Assembly (NCBI RefSeq): GCF_003999975.1
Contig: NZ_RJAC01000017.1
Location: 1-64,000, forward strand
DNA: 64,000 nucleotides
DNA from: Actinoplanes solisilvae
GTDB lineage: Bacteria; Actinomycetota; Actinomycetes; Mycobacteriales; Micromonosporaceae
Direction: 5' to 3'
In this document: positions 25,101 to 33,634 of the stretch, piece after piece
Position numbering within the stretch: position 1 is the stretch's first letter
How the letters are laid out: every line of letters starts with the position of its first letter
Position numbers and translations under genes: made by a program
Notes under the pieces: generated by a model
What the model saw: only the letters and a program-made list of their open reading frames with translations
The model's database searches: none
What the model was told of the DNA's origin: nothing

Positions 25101-27874
25101 GCAGCCCTTTCGACGCCCTGCGCGACCAGTTGCTCGGGGCCGCCGAGGCTCTCGGCGACGGCCCGGCCGCCCTGCCCGAGATCCTCGCCGGCATGGTGGA
25201 CGACGTCGACCACGCGCTGCGCGAGCCGTTGGAGATCTTCCCGGTCTGCCACCACTCGCCGGCCTCGGCGCTGGCCATGGTGCGCCGGCTCCGCGAGAAA
25301 CAGCCGAAGGTCATCTACCTGGAGCTGTGCGAAGACCTGACGCCGTTGCTGACCGAGCTGCGCAACTGCCGGCTGCCGGTCGCGCTGCAGGCCTTCGCGT
25401 CCGAACTCGACGGTTTCCCGGTCGAGTCAGCGCCGCTGAGCGTCATCGCCCCGATCACCGAGGGCTCCGCCGAATACCAGGCCATCGCGTACGCGCTGGA
25501 GACCCCCGGCGTCGAGCTGGTGCTGGTCGACCGGTCCACCGATCACGTCTTCCAATGGCAGCCCGGCCCGTCGGCCGAGCCCGGCACCGAAGCGCCCGAG
25601 GAAGACCTGCACGGCGACGCGGTCGGCCTCGAGATCGGCGACCTGCGGCCGCGCTTCGCCGAGCTCGAGGAACACCTGCTGCACCACGGGCGGGTGCGGC
25701 ACTGGTCGGAGTGGTGGGACCAGTACGTGGAACAGCCGCTCGCGGGCGCCGACCACGACACGTACCGGCAAGTGATGGTGTTGATCGGAAGCCTGTTCCG
25801 GCGGCTGGCTCCGCACGACACCGCGCGATGGGACAGCGACGAGGACCGCGAACGGTACATGTGGACGCGCATCCGCGAGCACCTGGCCACGAGCGGCGTC
25901 GACCGGGCCGACTGCATGTATGTGTGCGGGGCGTTCCACGCGGCCAGCCGCCTCGCCGAGGTGGGGTCGGCCGACGGCACCCCCGACTTCGCGATCACCC
26001 CGCGCACCGGCACGAAATGGCTGTACGGCCTCATCCCGAGCAGTCACTCCGCGATCGAGGCGCAGTTCGGGCTCGCGCCCGGCTCCGTCTCGATCGCCGC
26101 CGCCACCTGGCAGAAATCGCTGACCAAGACCCGGCTCACGCCCTTCGAGCTCGCCGGGCAGAAAGGCAACCGCAAGAAGACCCGTAAGGCGCTGCCGCCC
26201 CCCGCTGCCGGGACGGCGCCGGCCGACCAGCTCACCGGCTACCTGTCCGGCCCGCCGGTGCTCGACGGGCTCGACGAGGAAGAGCTGCGCGGCTGGTGCG
26301 TCGACATCGTCCGGCTCGCCCGCCGCAGCGGCTACCTGGCCAGCACGGCCGACGCGATCGCGATCTTCGAGACGTCGATCCTGCTGGCCGGACTGCGCGG
26401 CCGCGCCCGGCCCACGCCGTACGACTTCTCCGACGCCGCGGTCACCTGCATCGAGAAAGACGTCGTCCCCGGCCGCCGCGACGTGCGCCGGCTCTGCGAG
26501 ATCCTGCTCGGCGGCGACCGGGTCGGCCAGGTCGGCTACGACGCGCTGCCGCCACTGGCCCGCGACGTCCACGACCGGCTCGCGCCGCTCGGCCTCAACC
26601 TCGAACAGCGCACCATCCAGCGGGCCCTGCTCGACCTGGCCGCGAAACCCGAGCTGGCCCCCTGCTCCCAACTGCTGTGGATGCTGCGCTACCTGCTGCC
26701 CGACCAGGCTGTGCGCCCGGTCATCGGCTCGCGCCGGCTGGGCGAGAAACACCTGCAGGAGAGCTGGGACCTCGACCTCGGCCGCCACCAGCGCGCCGTG
26801 ATCGAGCTCGGCTACGAGGGCGTCACCGTCGAACAGGTCCTCGAGCAACGCCTGCGCCGGGCGGCGTGGGACCCGAAGGCGACCGCGGCCGTGGCGCTCA
26901 AGGCGGTCGAGGACTCGCTGCTCTTCCTGGCCAGTCCCCGCCTGACCGACGAGCTGGGCAGCCGGGCGGTCGAACTGCTGTCGACCGAACGCACGGTCGA
27001 CGACGCCCCGGTCGTGCTGCGCCGCATCCGACGGCTGCTGGCCCACTACCGCAGCACGGCCCCGGCCCTGCCCGGCTGGTGCGAACGGTTCGTCACCGAG
27101 GGGTACGCGCACTACTGCACCCTGTTGCCGACCGCGTTCGTCGACGACGAGGCGGGCGTACGGCAGGTCGGCGCGATGCTCGGCTTCCTGTTCAGCATGG
27201 AGAGTCTGGCGCTGTCGCTCGGTTGCGACCGCACCCAGCTCGAACTGGCCGTGATTCAGTCCCATCCGGAGTCGCCGGCCAAGGTGGCCCTGCTCTGGGC
27301 GGCCCGGCACCAGTTGGGCGCCCTGCCGATGCCCGAGCTGCGCACCCGCATCGACGAGCTGCTGGCCAACCCGCTCGTCGTCCCGGCGTTCCCGCAGTAT
27401 GTGAGCGGTTTCGTGCAGGCGCTGGAGCCGGTGCCGCGCCTGGCGCCGTTCGTGGTCGAGACGTTGTCGAAAGCGTTCGCCCGCCTGCCCGACCCGGTGC
27501 TGCTGCCCTGGCTGCCCACCCTGATCACCACGCTGCGCGACCAGGCGGCCGAACTGGTCCCGGTCCTGACCCGAGAGGCGGGCCGCACGTTCCCGGGCAC
27601 CCTGGCCGCCCTCGACGACTGGACCCCGCCGTGGAACGCCCGCCGCGTGATGCCCTCGGCGGCGGGCGGGGCTTTCGCCTTCCTCGCCGACCAGCCCGCA
27701 ACCACCGACGCGGTCGCCGAACTGCTCGGCTGCCCCGGCGACTGGCCGCCACCCGAGCCCGCCGGCGCCGCCGCCCCCGCGACTCTGCTGACCGATTTCC
27801 CGGAAACAGCCGCCGCCGTGGAGGTGATGCTGGCCGGGGCCGGGCCGACCATTCGCAGTACCTTGCTGGGATGA
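25097..27874 (+). CDS. DUF5682 protein (TraB/ChaN/erythromycin-esterase-like N-domain)
   Basis: 925 residues, coupled to the ATPase by ATGA. Near the start is EIFPVCHHSPASALAMVRRL and later ERYMWTRIREHL...ADCMYVCGAFHAASR: the paired H and R/H motifs that recall the TraB/ChaN/EreA hydrolase-like fold. The remaining ~550 residues are all-helical, HEAT-like repeats without catalytic motifs. This is the DUF5682 layout (E. coli YehM is comparable), always met beside MoxR, VWA and SWIM genes. Biochemical activity is unknown; hydrolase versus scaffold cannot be decided here. Confidence 0.8.
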   Translation: MSSPFDALRDQLLGAAEALGDGPAALPEILAGMVDDVDHALREPLEIFPVCHHSPASALAMVRRLREKQPKVIYLELCEDLTPLLTELRNCRLPVALQAFASELDGFPVESAPLSVIAPITEGSAEYQAIAYALETPGVELVLVDRSTDHVFQWQPGPSAEPGTEAPEEDLHGDAVGLEIGDLRPRFAELEEHLLHHGRVRHWSEWWDQYVEQPLAGADHDTYRQVMVLIGSLFRRLAPHDTARWDSDEDRERYMWTRIREHLATSGVDRADCMYVCGAFHAASRLAEVGSADGTPDFAITPRTGTKWLYGLIPSSHSAIEAQFGLAPGSVSIAAATWQKSLTKTRLTPFELAGQKGNRKKTRKALPPPAAGTAPADQLTGYLSGPPVLDGLDEEELRGWCVDIVRLARRSGYLASTADAIAIFETSILLAGLRGRARPTPYDFSDAAVTCIEKDVVPGRRDVRRLCEILLGGDRVGQVGYDALPPLARDVHDRLAPLGLNLEQRTIQRALLDLAAKPELAPCSQLLWMLRYLLPDQAVRPVIGSRRLGEKHLQESWDLDLGRHQRAVIELGYEGVTVEQVLEQRLRRAAWDPKATAAVALKAVEDSLLFLASPRLTDELGSRAVELLSTERTVDDAPVVLRRIRRLLAHYRSTAPALPGWCERFVTEGYAHYCTLLPTAFVDDEAGVRQVGAMLGFLFSMESLALSLGCDRTQLELAVIQSHPESPAKVALLWAARHQLGALPMPELRTRIDELLANPLVVPAFPQYVSGFVQALEPVPRLAPFVVETLSKAFARLPDPVLLPWLPTLITTLRDQAAELVPVLTREAGRTFPGTLAALDDWTPPWNARRVMPSAAGGAFAFLADQPATTDAVAELLGCPGDWPPPEPAGAAAPATLLTDFPETAAAVEVMLAGAGPTIRSTLLG

Positions 27875-28311
27875 GTCTTCTTGACGACGTGGGTGAACGC
27901 GACGGCTGGCGATGCTGGGTCTGCGACGAGGCGGTCGACGCCGGCATGTCGGTGAACGATCCGCGGGGCCCGAGCGTCGACAGCCGCACCGCCGACCGCA
28001 AGGCGAAGATCGCCGAGCGGCTCGCGCACCGGGCGTGCAACACGCGCAAGGGCGCGGTCAAGGTCGTCATCGCCTGGCCTGACCGGCTGCACGTCGTCGA
28101 GCCCGCGCCGCTGATCACCGTGGCCGAGCGGCTGGAACGCAAGGGCGGCCGCGAACTGGTCGCCCGCTGCCCGAGCAGGAAGGACGCCCAGGAGGCGGCT
28201 GATTGGCTGCTCGACCGGTTCTCGCGGCTCGTGCCGGGCCTGCCGGTGACCGCGACCGTCGACGCCGGCGGCGGCCAGTTCCTCGTCGCTCTGGCCGCGG
28301 GCCGCCGCTGA
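27871..28311 (+). CDS. Small HNH-like zinc protein, last gene of the MoxR operon
   Basis: 146 residues, overlapping the DUF5682 stop (ATGA). The N-terminal half reads GWRCWVCDEAVD ... AHRACNTRKG: CxxC plus HRxCNxxKG, the zinc and catalytic-Asn framework of HNH nucleases. The usual first His (DHxxP) is absent; the equivalent region is DPRGPSVDSRT. So it is either a divergent nuclease or a nuclease-fold binding protein. The C-terminal half is alpha/beta with no clear motif. Being co-translated with the MoxR set suggests it is part of the same system. Confidence 0.7.
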   Translation: MSLLDDVGERDGWRCWVCDEAVDAGMSVNDPRGPSVDSRTADRKAKIAERLAHRACNTRKGAVKVVIAWPDRLHVVEPAPLITVAERLERKGGRELVARCPSRKDAQEAADWLLDRFSRLVPGLPVTATVDAGGGQFLVALAAGRR

Positions 28312-28424
28312 CAGTCTTTGAGTGGCGTGGCGATGACATGCTGTGAAGTCTGTCTCCCCACGCCACCGCGAGTCTGGGACACTGCGACAGACCACAGTGG
28401 CCAGTCAGCGGACGGAGTGCCCGT
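28312..28424. other. Inverted repeat between the MoxR operon and next operon
   Basis: The gap contains a 9-bp inverted repeat (28322-28330 with 28358-28366, GTGGCGTGG / CCACGCCAC) with a 27-nt spacer. It may be an operator or weak terminator; there is no T-run. Confidence 0.35.
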
Positions 28425-28922
28425 GTGACCGAGTCGATCATTGCTCGCGTAGCCCGCACCACGGTCGAGCGCGCAGCCCCCGAAGAGCTGTTGTTCTTCG
28501 ACGCCGCGGCGGCGGCCTATGCGAGCAGGTCCGGTCGAGCCACGCCGCGGCGGGGCCGCCGAGGCGACGAGGCACTCGGCTACGGAGTGTCCGAGGTGGT
28601 CGACCTGGTGACTCCGGTGGCGCTCACCGTGGCGGGCGCGGTCGTCGCCCATCTCGCCGATCGGGTGGGCGCCGCGGCCAGCGCGCGGACCGGCCGGCTC
28701 GTCGAACGGCTGGGCAGCCGGCTGCGGCGGCGCCCACCGGCGCCAACCCGCCTGCCTGAGCTGAGCGCGGAACAGCTCGACGTGATTCGCGCTCTGGCCG
28801 AGGAACGGGCGAGGGCGCTCGGACTGGCCGAGGACCGCATCGCGCTGTTCGTGGACGCGTTCATGGTGAGCGTGCAACGACACAGCGGTGAAGCGAGCCC
28901 CGACGAGATAGCCGAGTCGTGA
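28425..28922 (+). CDS. Small hypothetical protein co-transcribed with a membrane metallopeptidase
   Basis: 165 residues from the GTG at 28425 (TESIIARVARTTVERAAPEE). It has one short hydrophobic stretch (VVDLVTPVALTVAGAVVAHLA) around residues 57-80, then a basic helix and a charged C-terminal helix. It ends inside the GTG of the following large peptidase gene, so the two are translationally coupled. No family recognised; likely a regulator or partner of the peptidase. Confidence 0.72.
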   Translation: MTESIIARVARTTVERAAPEELLFFDAAAAAYASRSGRATPRRGRRGDEALGYGVSEVVDLVTPVALTVAGAVVAHLADRVGAAASARTGRLVERLGSRLRRRPPAPTRLPELSAEQLDVIRALAEERARALGLAEDRIALFVDAFMVSVQRHSGEASPDEIAES

Positions 28923-31633
28923 CCGGCAAGGATGCGAGCCCCGCGCCGCCGACCGGCATGGTGGTGCGGTTCTTGATGGTGATCGTGCTCAGCCTGGGCA
29001 CGGCTGCGACCTTCTACGCGGTGATGCTGGCGGCCGGCCCGGCCGAACGCGAGCACACAGTGCAGTGCCGCAAGCAGGCCGGCATCAACACGGTGACCGG
29101 GGTGGGCAGCACCGAGGCATACCGGAACTTCAACCGCTGCGACACCGCCAACATCCGCCGTGAGTTCCGAAACCTGCTGACCGGCGCGCTGGTGGTGGCC
29201 CTCGGCGCGGCGCTGTTCTACCGGTTCCAGCCCGCCTACAAGCGCCGCCGCCAGCGACTGGTGCCGCTCACGTCGCTGGGCGAGGGCATCGCGCCCGTCC
29301 AGGAGCGCATAGACCAGCTGGTCGCCGAGGCCGGGCTCGCGTCGACGCCCGACATCGTCGTCGACCCGCTCAGCCGCGACGCCGGAGGACTTGCGTTCGG
29401 GCGGTTCCGCCGACCGGCGATCCGCCTCGACGCCGGCCTGCTGACCCGCTTCTCCTCGGACCCGGCTGCGTTCGACACCGTGGTGCGGCACGAGTTGGCG
29501 CACGTCCGCAACGGTGACATCGGCATCACCTATCTCACGATGGCGGTCTGGCGCAGCTTCGTGCTGCTGGCGCTGGTCCCCGTGCTCGTCGTCGAGTTGT
29601 ACAGCATCTGGCAGGTCGCGCGGAGTACCGGCGAACCCCTGCGGGCGATCGGCGCGGGACTGACCGGAACCGGGTGGCGCATCGCCGCGCTGATCCTGGT
29701 CGTCTATCTGGCCCGCAACACCGTGTTGCAGGGCCGCGAGATCGCCGCTGACGTCCGGGCCGGGAGCGGCGACGTGCCCGAGCGCCCTGAGGCGGGCGGC
29801 GTCGCGCGGATCGTGGCCGCGATCCGTTTCCGGTTCGGTACGCACCCGTCGCCGCAGCTACGCCGCCGGGCCGCGCAGGAGCCCACCGGCGTCGTGCCGC
29901 TGACCCCGCTGGAGATGCTGCTCGCCGGCTGCACCATCACGGTGGCCTGCGACGCCGTCTACCCGATCCTGTATTTCCTGCCCACGTCGAGACTCGTTCT
30001 GGTCTACACACTGAGCGTTCTCTTCGCGACAGCGTTCGCCGGCCTGCTGGTGGTCGCCGGCTGGCGCTGGATCATCGCGGCCGACCAACGCCGGCCCACC
30101 CCGCGCCTGCTGATCGTTCCCGCCCTGGCGGCCACGGCCGGCCTGGTGCTCGGCCGCTTCGTCTCCCTGGCCTCGTACGGCCAGACCGGTTCCTTCGTGC
30201 GGTTCTTCCCGACCCGGGCGGGCCTGCTGCTCGTGGCCGAATTGCTCGCCGTGGCAGTGCTGCTCCCGCTCTGGGCGGCGTACTGCCTGAGGATCCGCCG
30301 CGCGGCCACCGGCTCCGAGCCCAGTCGCGGCCCGATCGCGCTGATCCTGCTGAGCGGGGTGCTGATCGCGTACGCGTGGATCGGCACGTGGGCGATTCCC
30401 GGCTGGGACATCACCCGGCGCGCCACCGTCGCCATCAGCGCCGCCGCCGGCACCACCGCTGCCTCGGCGCAATGGTCGCCGTTCGACCGCCCGATCGGCG
30501 TCATCGCGATGAACCCGATCCACCTCTTCGAAGGTTCGGCGGCAATCGCCCTGGTCGCCGCACTGCTGCCGTGGCTCGTTCCGGTCGCGCTGGCCGGGCC
30601 GGGGTTGATCGGCTCGCGGGCGCTGCGGGCCGGAGTGGCCGGCGGCTTGGCCGCGGTCGCGGCCGACCTCGTGCTGCGGGCCGGGCTGCGCCTGACAGTG
30701 TCGCCGGAGGTACGACAAGAGACGGCGTTCGTGTTCGTCGTCTTCTGCATCGAGGTGTGCGTGCTTCTGGTAGTTCAGGTCGTGGTCGCCGCCGTGGTGG
30801 CGTCCCGGGCCGGGCCAGGGCGGGTCGTCGGCGGGCTGTTCGCGGCGTTCGTGTCGGTGCTCGTCGGCGTCGCCGGCATGTCAGTGTGGTCGGTGCTGTC
30901 CGGCTGCGTGCCCGGCGTCGCCTTGCGCGCGGCGTCCTGCGCTCCGGGCGCGACGGTCGGATTCCTCTTCGCGACCTGGCGGGCGGCCACGGTCACCGGG
31001 CTCGTCCTCGCGCTGGCCGGCGTCGGGCTGGGCATCACAGCGGCCCGATACCGCGATCGCCGCCGGGCGACCGCCGATGTCGTGCCGGCCGCCGCGACGA
31101 CCCGTAGCCACCGGAAGGTGGTCGCCGGGCTCGTCCTGCTCACCCTGCTGTGGACCGCCGGAACCGCGATCGCCCGGCCCCACACCGCACCGGAGGGCCG
31201 CGACTACACCGCCGGCTTCGCCATCCCCGCCAACGTCTCGCTCATGAACCGGGGCGGCACCACGGCGGAACAGGCCGAGGCCTGGCGCAGTGGCGGCGGT
31301 TCGCAAGCCATCGCCGATCTCGCGCGGGCGCTCAATTCGCTCTACGGCTCACTCAACGCCGACGTGACCACCTCGTTGGCGGGTGATCTGCGGATCGCCG
31401 CCGACGCCTTGGCGCTGGCCCGGACGTTCCCGCCGATCCCGGATGCCGCTGTGCAGAAGCAGTGGGCCACGGCGTTGCAACTGGCGGAGAAGGCGCTCGC
31501 CGGCACCGACGCCTACGACAGGTCACCCGGCAGCTACGACCGAATCCTGGTGATCTTTTCGTTGCTGGAGGCCATGGTCAACCTGTTCGAAACCAGCGAC
31601 CAGCTCAAGGCGCTCATCGCCAAGGGCGGCTGA
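28919..31633 (+). CDS. Large membrane metallopeptidase, M48/M56-like
   Basis: 904 residues from a GTG overlapping the previous stop. There are two helices near the N-terminus, then a zinc motif HELAH at ~190 (VRHELAHVRNGDIG) after a PDIVVDPLSRDAGG segment, the arrangement of M48/M56 (HtpX, BlaR1-like) peptidases. A further ~10 hydrophobic helices to ~750 follow, then a soluble helical C-terminus of ~130 residues. A chromosomal membrane-protein quality control or signalling role is plausible; substrate unknown. The gene ends just before a genomic island. Confidence 0.82.
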   Translation: MTGKDASPAPPTGMVVRFLMVIVLSLGTAATFYAVMLAAGPAEREHTVQCRKQAGINTVTGVGSTEAYRNFNRCDTANIRREFRNLLTGALVVALGAALFYRFQPAYKRRRQRLVPLTSLGEGIAPVQERIDQLVAEAGLASTPDIVVDPLSRDAGGLAFGRFRRPAIRLDAGLLTRFSSDPAAFDTVVRHELAHVRNGDIGITYLTMAVWRSFVLLALVPVLVVELYSIWQVARSTGEPLRAIGAGLTGTGWRIAALILVVYLARNTVLQGREIAADVRAGSGDVPERPEAGGVARIVAAIRFRFGTHPSPQLRRRAAQEPTGVVPLTPLEMLLAGCTITVACDAVYPILYFLPTSRLVLVYTLSVLFATAFAGLLVVAGWRWIIAADQRRPTPRLLIVPALAATAGLVLGRFVSLASYGQTGSFVRFFPTRAGLLLVAELLAVAVLLPLWAAYCLRIRRAATGSEPSRGPIALILLSGVLIAYAWIGTWAIPGWDITRRATVAISAAAGTTAASAQWSPFDRPIGVIAMNPIHLFEGSAAIALVAALLPWLVPVALAGPGLIGSRALRAGVAGGLAAVAADLVLRAGLRLTVSPEVRQETAFVFVVFCIEVCVLLVVQVVVAAVVASRAGPGRVVGGLFAAFVSVLVGVAGMSVWSVLSGCVPGVALRAASCAPGATVGFLFATWRAATVTGLVLALAGVGLGITAARYRDRRRATADVVPAAATTRSHRKVVAGLVLLTLLWTAGTAIARPHTAPEGRDYTAGFAIPANVSLMNRGGTTAEQAEAWRSGGGSQAIADLARALNSLYGSLNADVTTSLAGDLRIAADALALARTFPPIPDAAVQKQWATALQLAEKALAGTDAYDRSPGSYDRILVIFSLLEAMVNLFETSDQLKALIAKGG

Positions 31634-31681
31634 GGACAGAACGCCCAATCACCGGAGAACCCAAGCGCCGGATAAAGAGAA

Positions 31682-31710
31682 AGGCCATACAGCTCGAAGC
31701 TGTATGGCCT
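31682..31710 (-). terminator. Stranded Rho-independent terminator of the tRNA-Lys gene
   Basis: A perfect 13-bp stem (31682-31694 with 31698-31710) and 3-nt loop; read on the minus strand it ends in TTCTCTTT. It lies just 9 bp past attL in the orientation of the tRNA-Lys gene at 39739-39814. The simplest reading is that this is the tRNA's original terminator, separated from it when the island inserted. It may also terminate the plus-strand peptidase transcript. Confidence 0.75.
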
Positions 31711-31719
31711 GGTGATGCT

Positions 31720-31764
31720 TGGTGCGCCGCGTAGGACTTGAACCTAAAACCCGCGGATTAAGAG
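31720..31764 (-). repeat. attL: 45-bp copy of the tRNA-Lys 3' region
   Basis: 44 of 45 bases match 39739-39783, from the encoded CCA through the T arm, variable loop and into the anticodon loop. The only difference is A at 31747 for C at 39766, which breaks a T-stem pair, so this copy is not a functional tRNA part. The matching copy in the intact tRNA gene is attR. Direct orientation and tRNA location are as expected for tyrosine-integrase sites. Confidence 0.92.
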
Positions 31765-31867
31765 GGGCGCAGGGCAGGTGAACATCGGCGCACAGGTCGA
31801 GCGTGGCGAACACCATTCGCATCGTCGTGCGCGGCGGTCCCAGGTAGAGGTCTGAGCGGAGGGGCGC

Positions 31868-32150
31868 TCAGCGGCTGGGCAGCCGAAATTGCAGGCCCAT
31901 GCTGCGGCCGACTACCGGGTAGAAGTCGAAGCCGCCTGCCGCCAGGGGATTGGAAGGATATGGAGGCGGCACCGTGTGGGGTCGAGGGCGTATGTGTCGA
32001 AGGCGATCAGGTATTCCTCGTTGGTGGCGAGTGCTTGAGCTCGGCGGACTTCTGATTCGCCGAGGGCAATTGGGCCGTCTGCGGCCATCACGGTAGCAAC
32101 GGTCTCGAGTGTGCCGGGGCCGCCGGGTGCTGCTCGTGGCGGAGCGGTGC
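31868..32150 (-). pseudogene. Frameshifted unknown protein at the left end of the island
   Basis: Two overlapping minus-strand frames give a continuous plausible sequence only if a frameshift is allowed near 31960: EEYLIAFDTYALDPTRCRLH in one frame, then NPLAAGGFDFYPVVGRSMGL and QFRLPSR-stop in another. The first part weakly recalls DUF3883-like C-terminal domains, but I cannot confirm a family. Treated as a decayed gene. Confidence 0.4.
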
Positions 32151-32330
32151 GTCCACGCTTCCACCACGATCCAGGCGGATGCCGGCGCGCGTATGGCGGC
32201 GCGCTGGCCGGTCTCCCTGAGTTGTTGCACTGAGGGCAGGCCGCCTCCGGCGGAGCGGGCGCGGGGCGCCCGCGGCGAGGCACCGCGGTCGTGCAGTCAG
32301 TCCTGGTCCTGCACCACGTCGAAGCCAACC

Positions 32331-32593
32331 GCTACGCAGAATGAAAATGGTTCTGTGCTGTGAATGGCCCTTACCGGCGTGCGGGTTACACCGAGATCAA
32401 AAGGATATCAGTGATACCGTGAATACTTTCGATCTACGGCAATTTGGGTCAACAAGTCGGCCAGCACTTTGGGATAGGGGGTACCGGACCACGTTATTGG
32501 TATAGGTGTACGCGATTGTTGCGGGAGAGGCGGCAGTGTGGCGGTGCGAAACTCGGCTCTAAAGTCCGCATCCAAACTGCTGACAGTTAAGCC
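32331..32593. promoter_or_regulatory. AT-richer promoter region of the island cargo
   Basis: The stretch is clearly less GC-rich than the rest of the window and has no ORF. It contains short symmetric elements such as GATATCAGTGATAC near 32406 and precedes the first cargo gene (GTG 32594). A promoter is probable; no consensus boxes can be assigned with confidence. Confidence 0.4.
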
Positions 32594-33634
32594 GTGACCC
32601 AGCCGGACGGAGCGCGCGCAACGGCTGTGTGGGCTTCACCTCGATGGTCGGCGACCGCTTGGTTGCTGGTCCTCGCTGTGGTCGCACTCGCAGTCAGCCT
32701 GCTGATCAACGGTAGATCGGTCACGACGCCGGCGGATAAGGCGCGAGTACTCGCTGCTATGCCTCTCACCGCGGCTGGCGCCGAGGCGGGATCGAATACG
32801 CCGTTGTTCACCGTCTCCGAGATGGCTCCGGGGCAGCGGTTCGAACGGTGCATCGTCATCATTGCCGACGCTGCGGGTTCGGCCGTGCGTTTATCCGTCA
32901 GCGGGGTTTCCGGCGCTCTGGCCCCTTGGCTGAAGGTAGAAGGTTCTACCGGAACGGGGGCGTCGCGAGGTTGCCGCGACTTTGTTGCGGGCGGAGCGGC
33001 GTTCTACACCGGCAACCTTGCCGCCCTCGCAAGCGAGGGAACTGAGGGCGTGGCCACCGGCTGGATTCCCGGAGGCCCCCAGCGCCGCACATTCCGCCTT
33101 GCCGTCGAGGTAGCCGATGACGCCCGCGCTGCCGGCGCACAGGCAATCGCCACGCTGGTCTGGCGACTCCAGGGGTCGTACGTGCCCTCGACCGCTCCGG
33201 TGACGACCACGCCCGTGGGTCCCGGCGACGGCCCGGGAGGTTCCGCTCCCGCCAACACACCTCGCGCCACGCCGTCGATCCTCGCCCGATCGAGTTCGGC
33301 GACTGCGCCCGCGGCAACTTCGTCAAGACGCGACACCACGTCTTCGGCGGCACTGCCCAAGGGCACTGGAGTCGGCGGGGCAGCCCGACCGGAAGCCTCG
33401 GCTCTCATCGCGCTGCCGTGCCCTCCGTCGACGGCCACTCGGATGGCCGATTTGATGTTCGGGGTAGCCCGAAATTCCGTCCTGCCGCTCCTGCTTCTGC
33501 TGCTCGTCCTGCTGTTCTTGGCACTGCAGGACCGGTTCGACCGTAAGGACCCAAAACTCGCGGAGGCTCCGCTTTACGGCGAACCCGACCAGGCCTTTCC
33601 GGAAACTGGCACGACCCCTTGGAGGACACAGTGA
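32594..33634 (+). CDS. TasA/CalY-like domain protein with N- and C-terminal membrane anchors
   Basis: 346 residues from a GTG. A membrane helix at ~18-38 (AWLLVLAVVALAVSLLING) is followed by LFTVSEMAPGQRFERCIVII, GAAFYTGNLAALA, and later RTFRLAVEV and QAIATLVWRLQGS: the order of motifs (PG start, ytGtLa, Trp-containing last strand) of TasA/CalY-type beta-sandwich proteins. Then a Ser/Thr/Pro-rich stalk of ~80 residues and a second helix (~295-315) with a short cytoplasmic tail. It may be an anchor or assembly platform for the exported fibre proteins downstream. Its stop overlaps the diguanylate cyclase GTG. Confidence 0.65.
   Translation: MTQPDGARATAVWASPRWSATAWLLVLAVVALAVSLLINGRSVTTPADKARVLAAMPLTAAGAEAGSNTPLFTVSEMAPGQRFERCIVIIADAAGSAVRLSVSGVSGALAPWLKVEGSTGTGASRGCRDFVAGGAAFYTGNLAALASEGTEGVATGWIPGGPQRRTFRLAVEVADDARAAGAQAIATLVWRLQGSYVPSTAPVTTTPVGPGDGPGGSAPANTPRATPSILARSSSATAPAATSSRRDTTSSAALPKGTGVGGAARPEASALIALPCPPSTATRMADLMFGVARNSVLPLLLLLLVLLFLALQDRFDRKDPKLAEAPLYGEPDQAFPETGTTPWRTQ

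Noticed and set aside
31720..31764. A second tRNA-Lys gene
   Set aside because: Only the 3' part is present, with a broken T-stem pair and no acceptor 5' arm or D arm. It is attL, not a gene.
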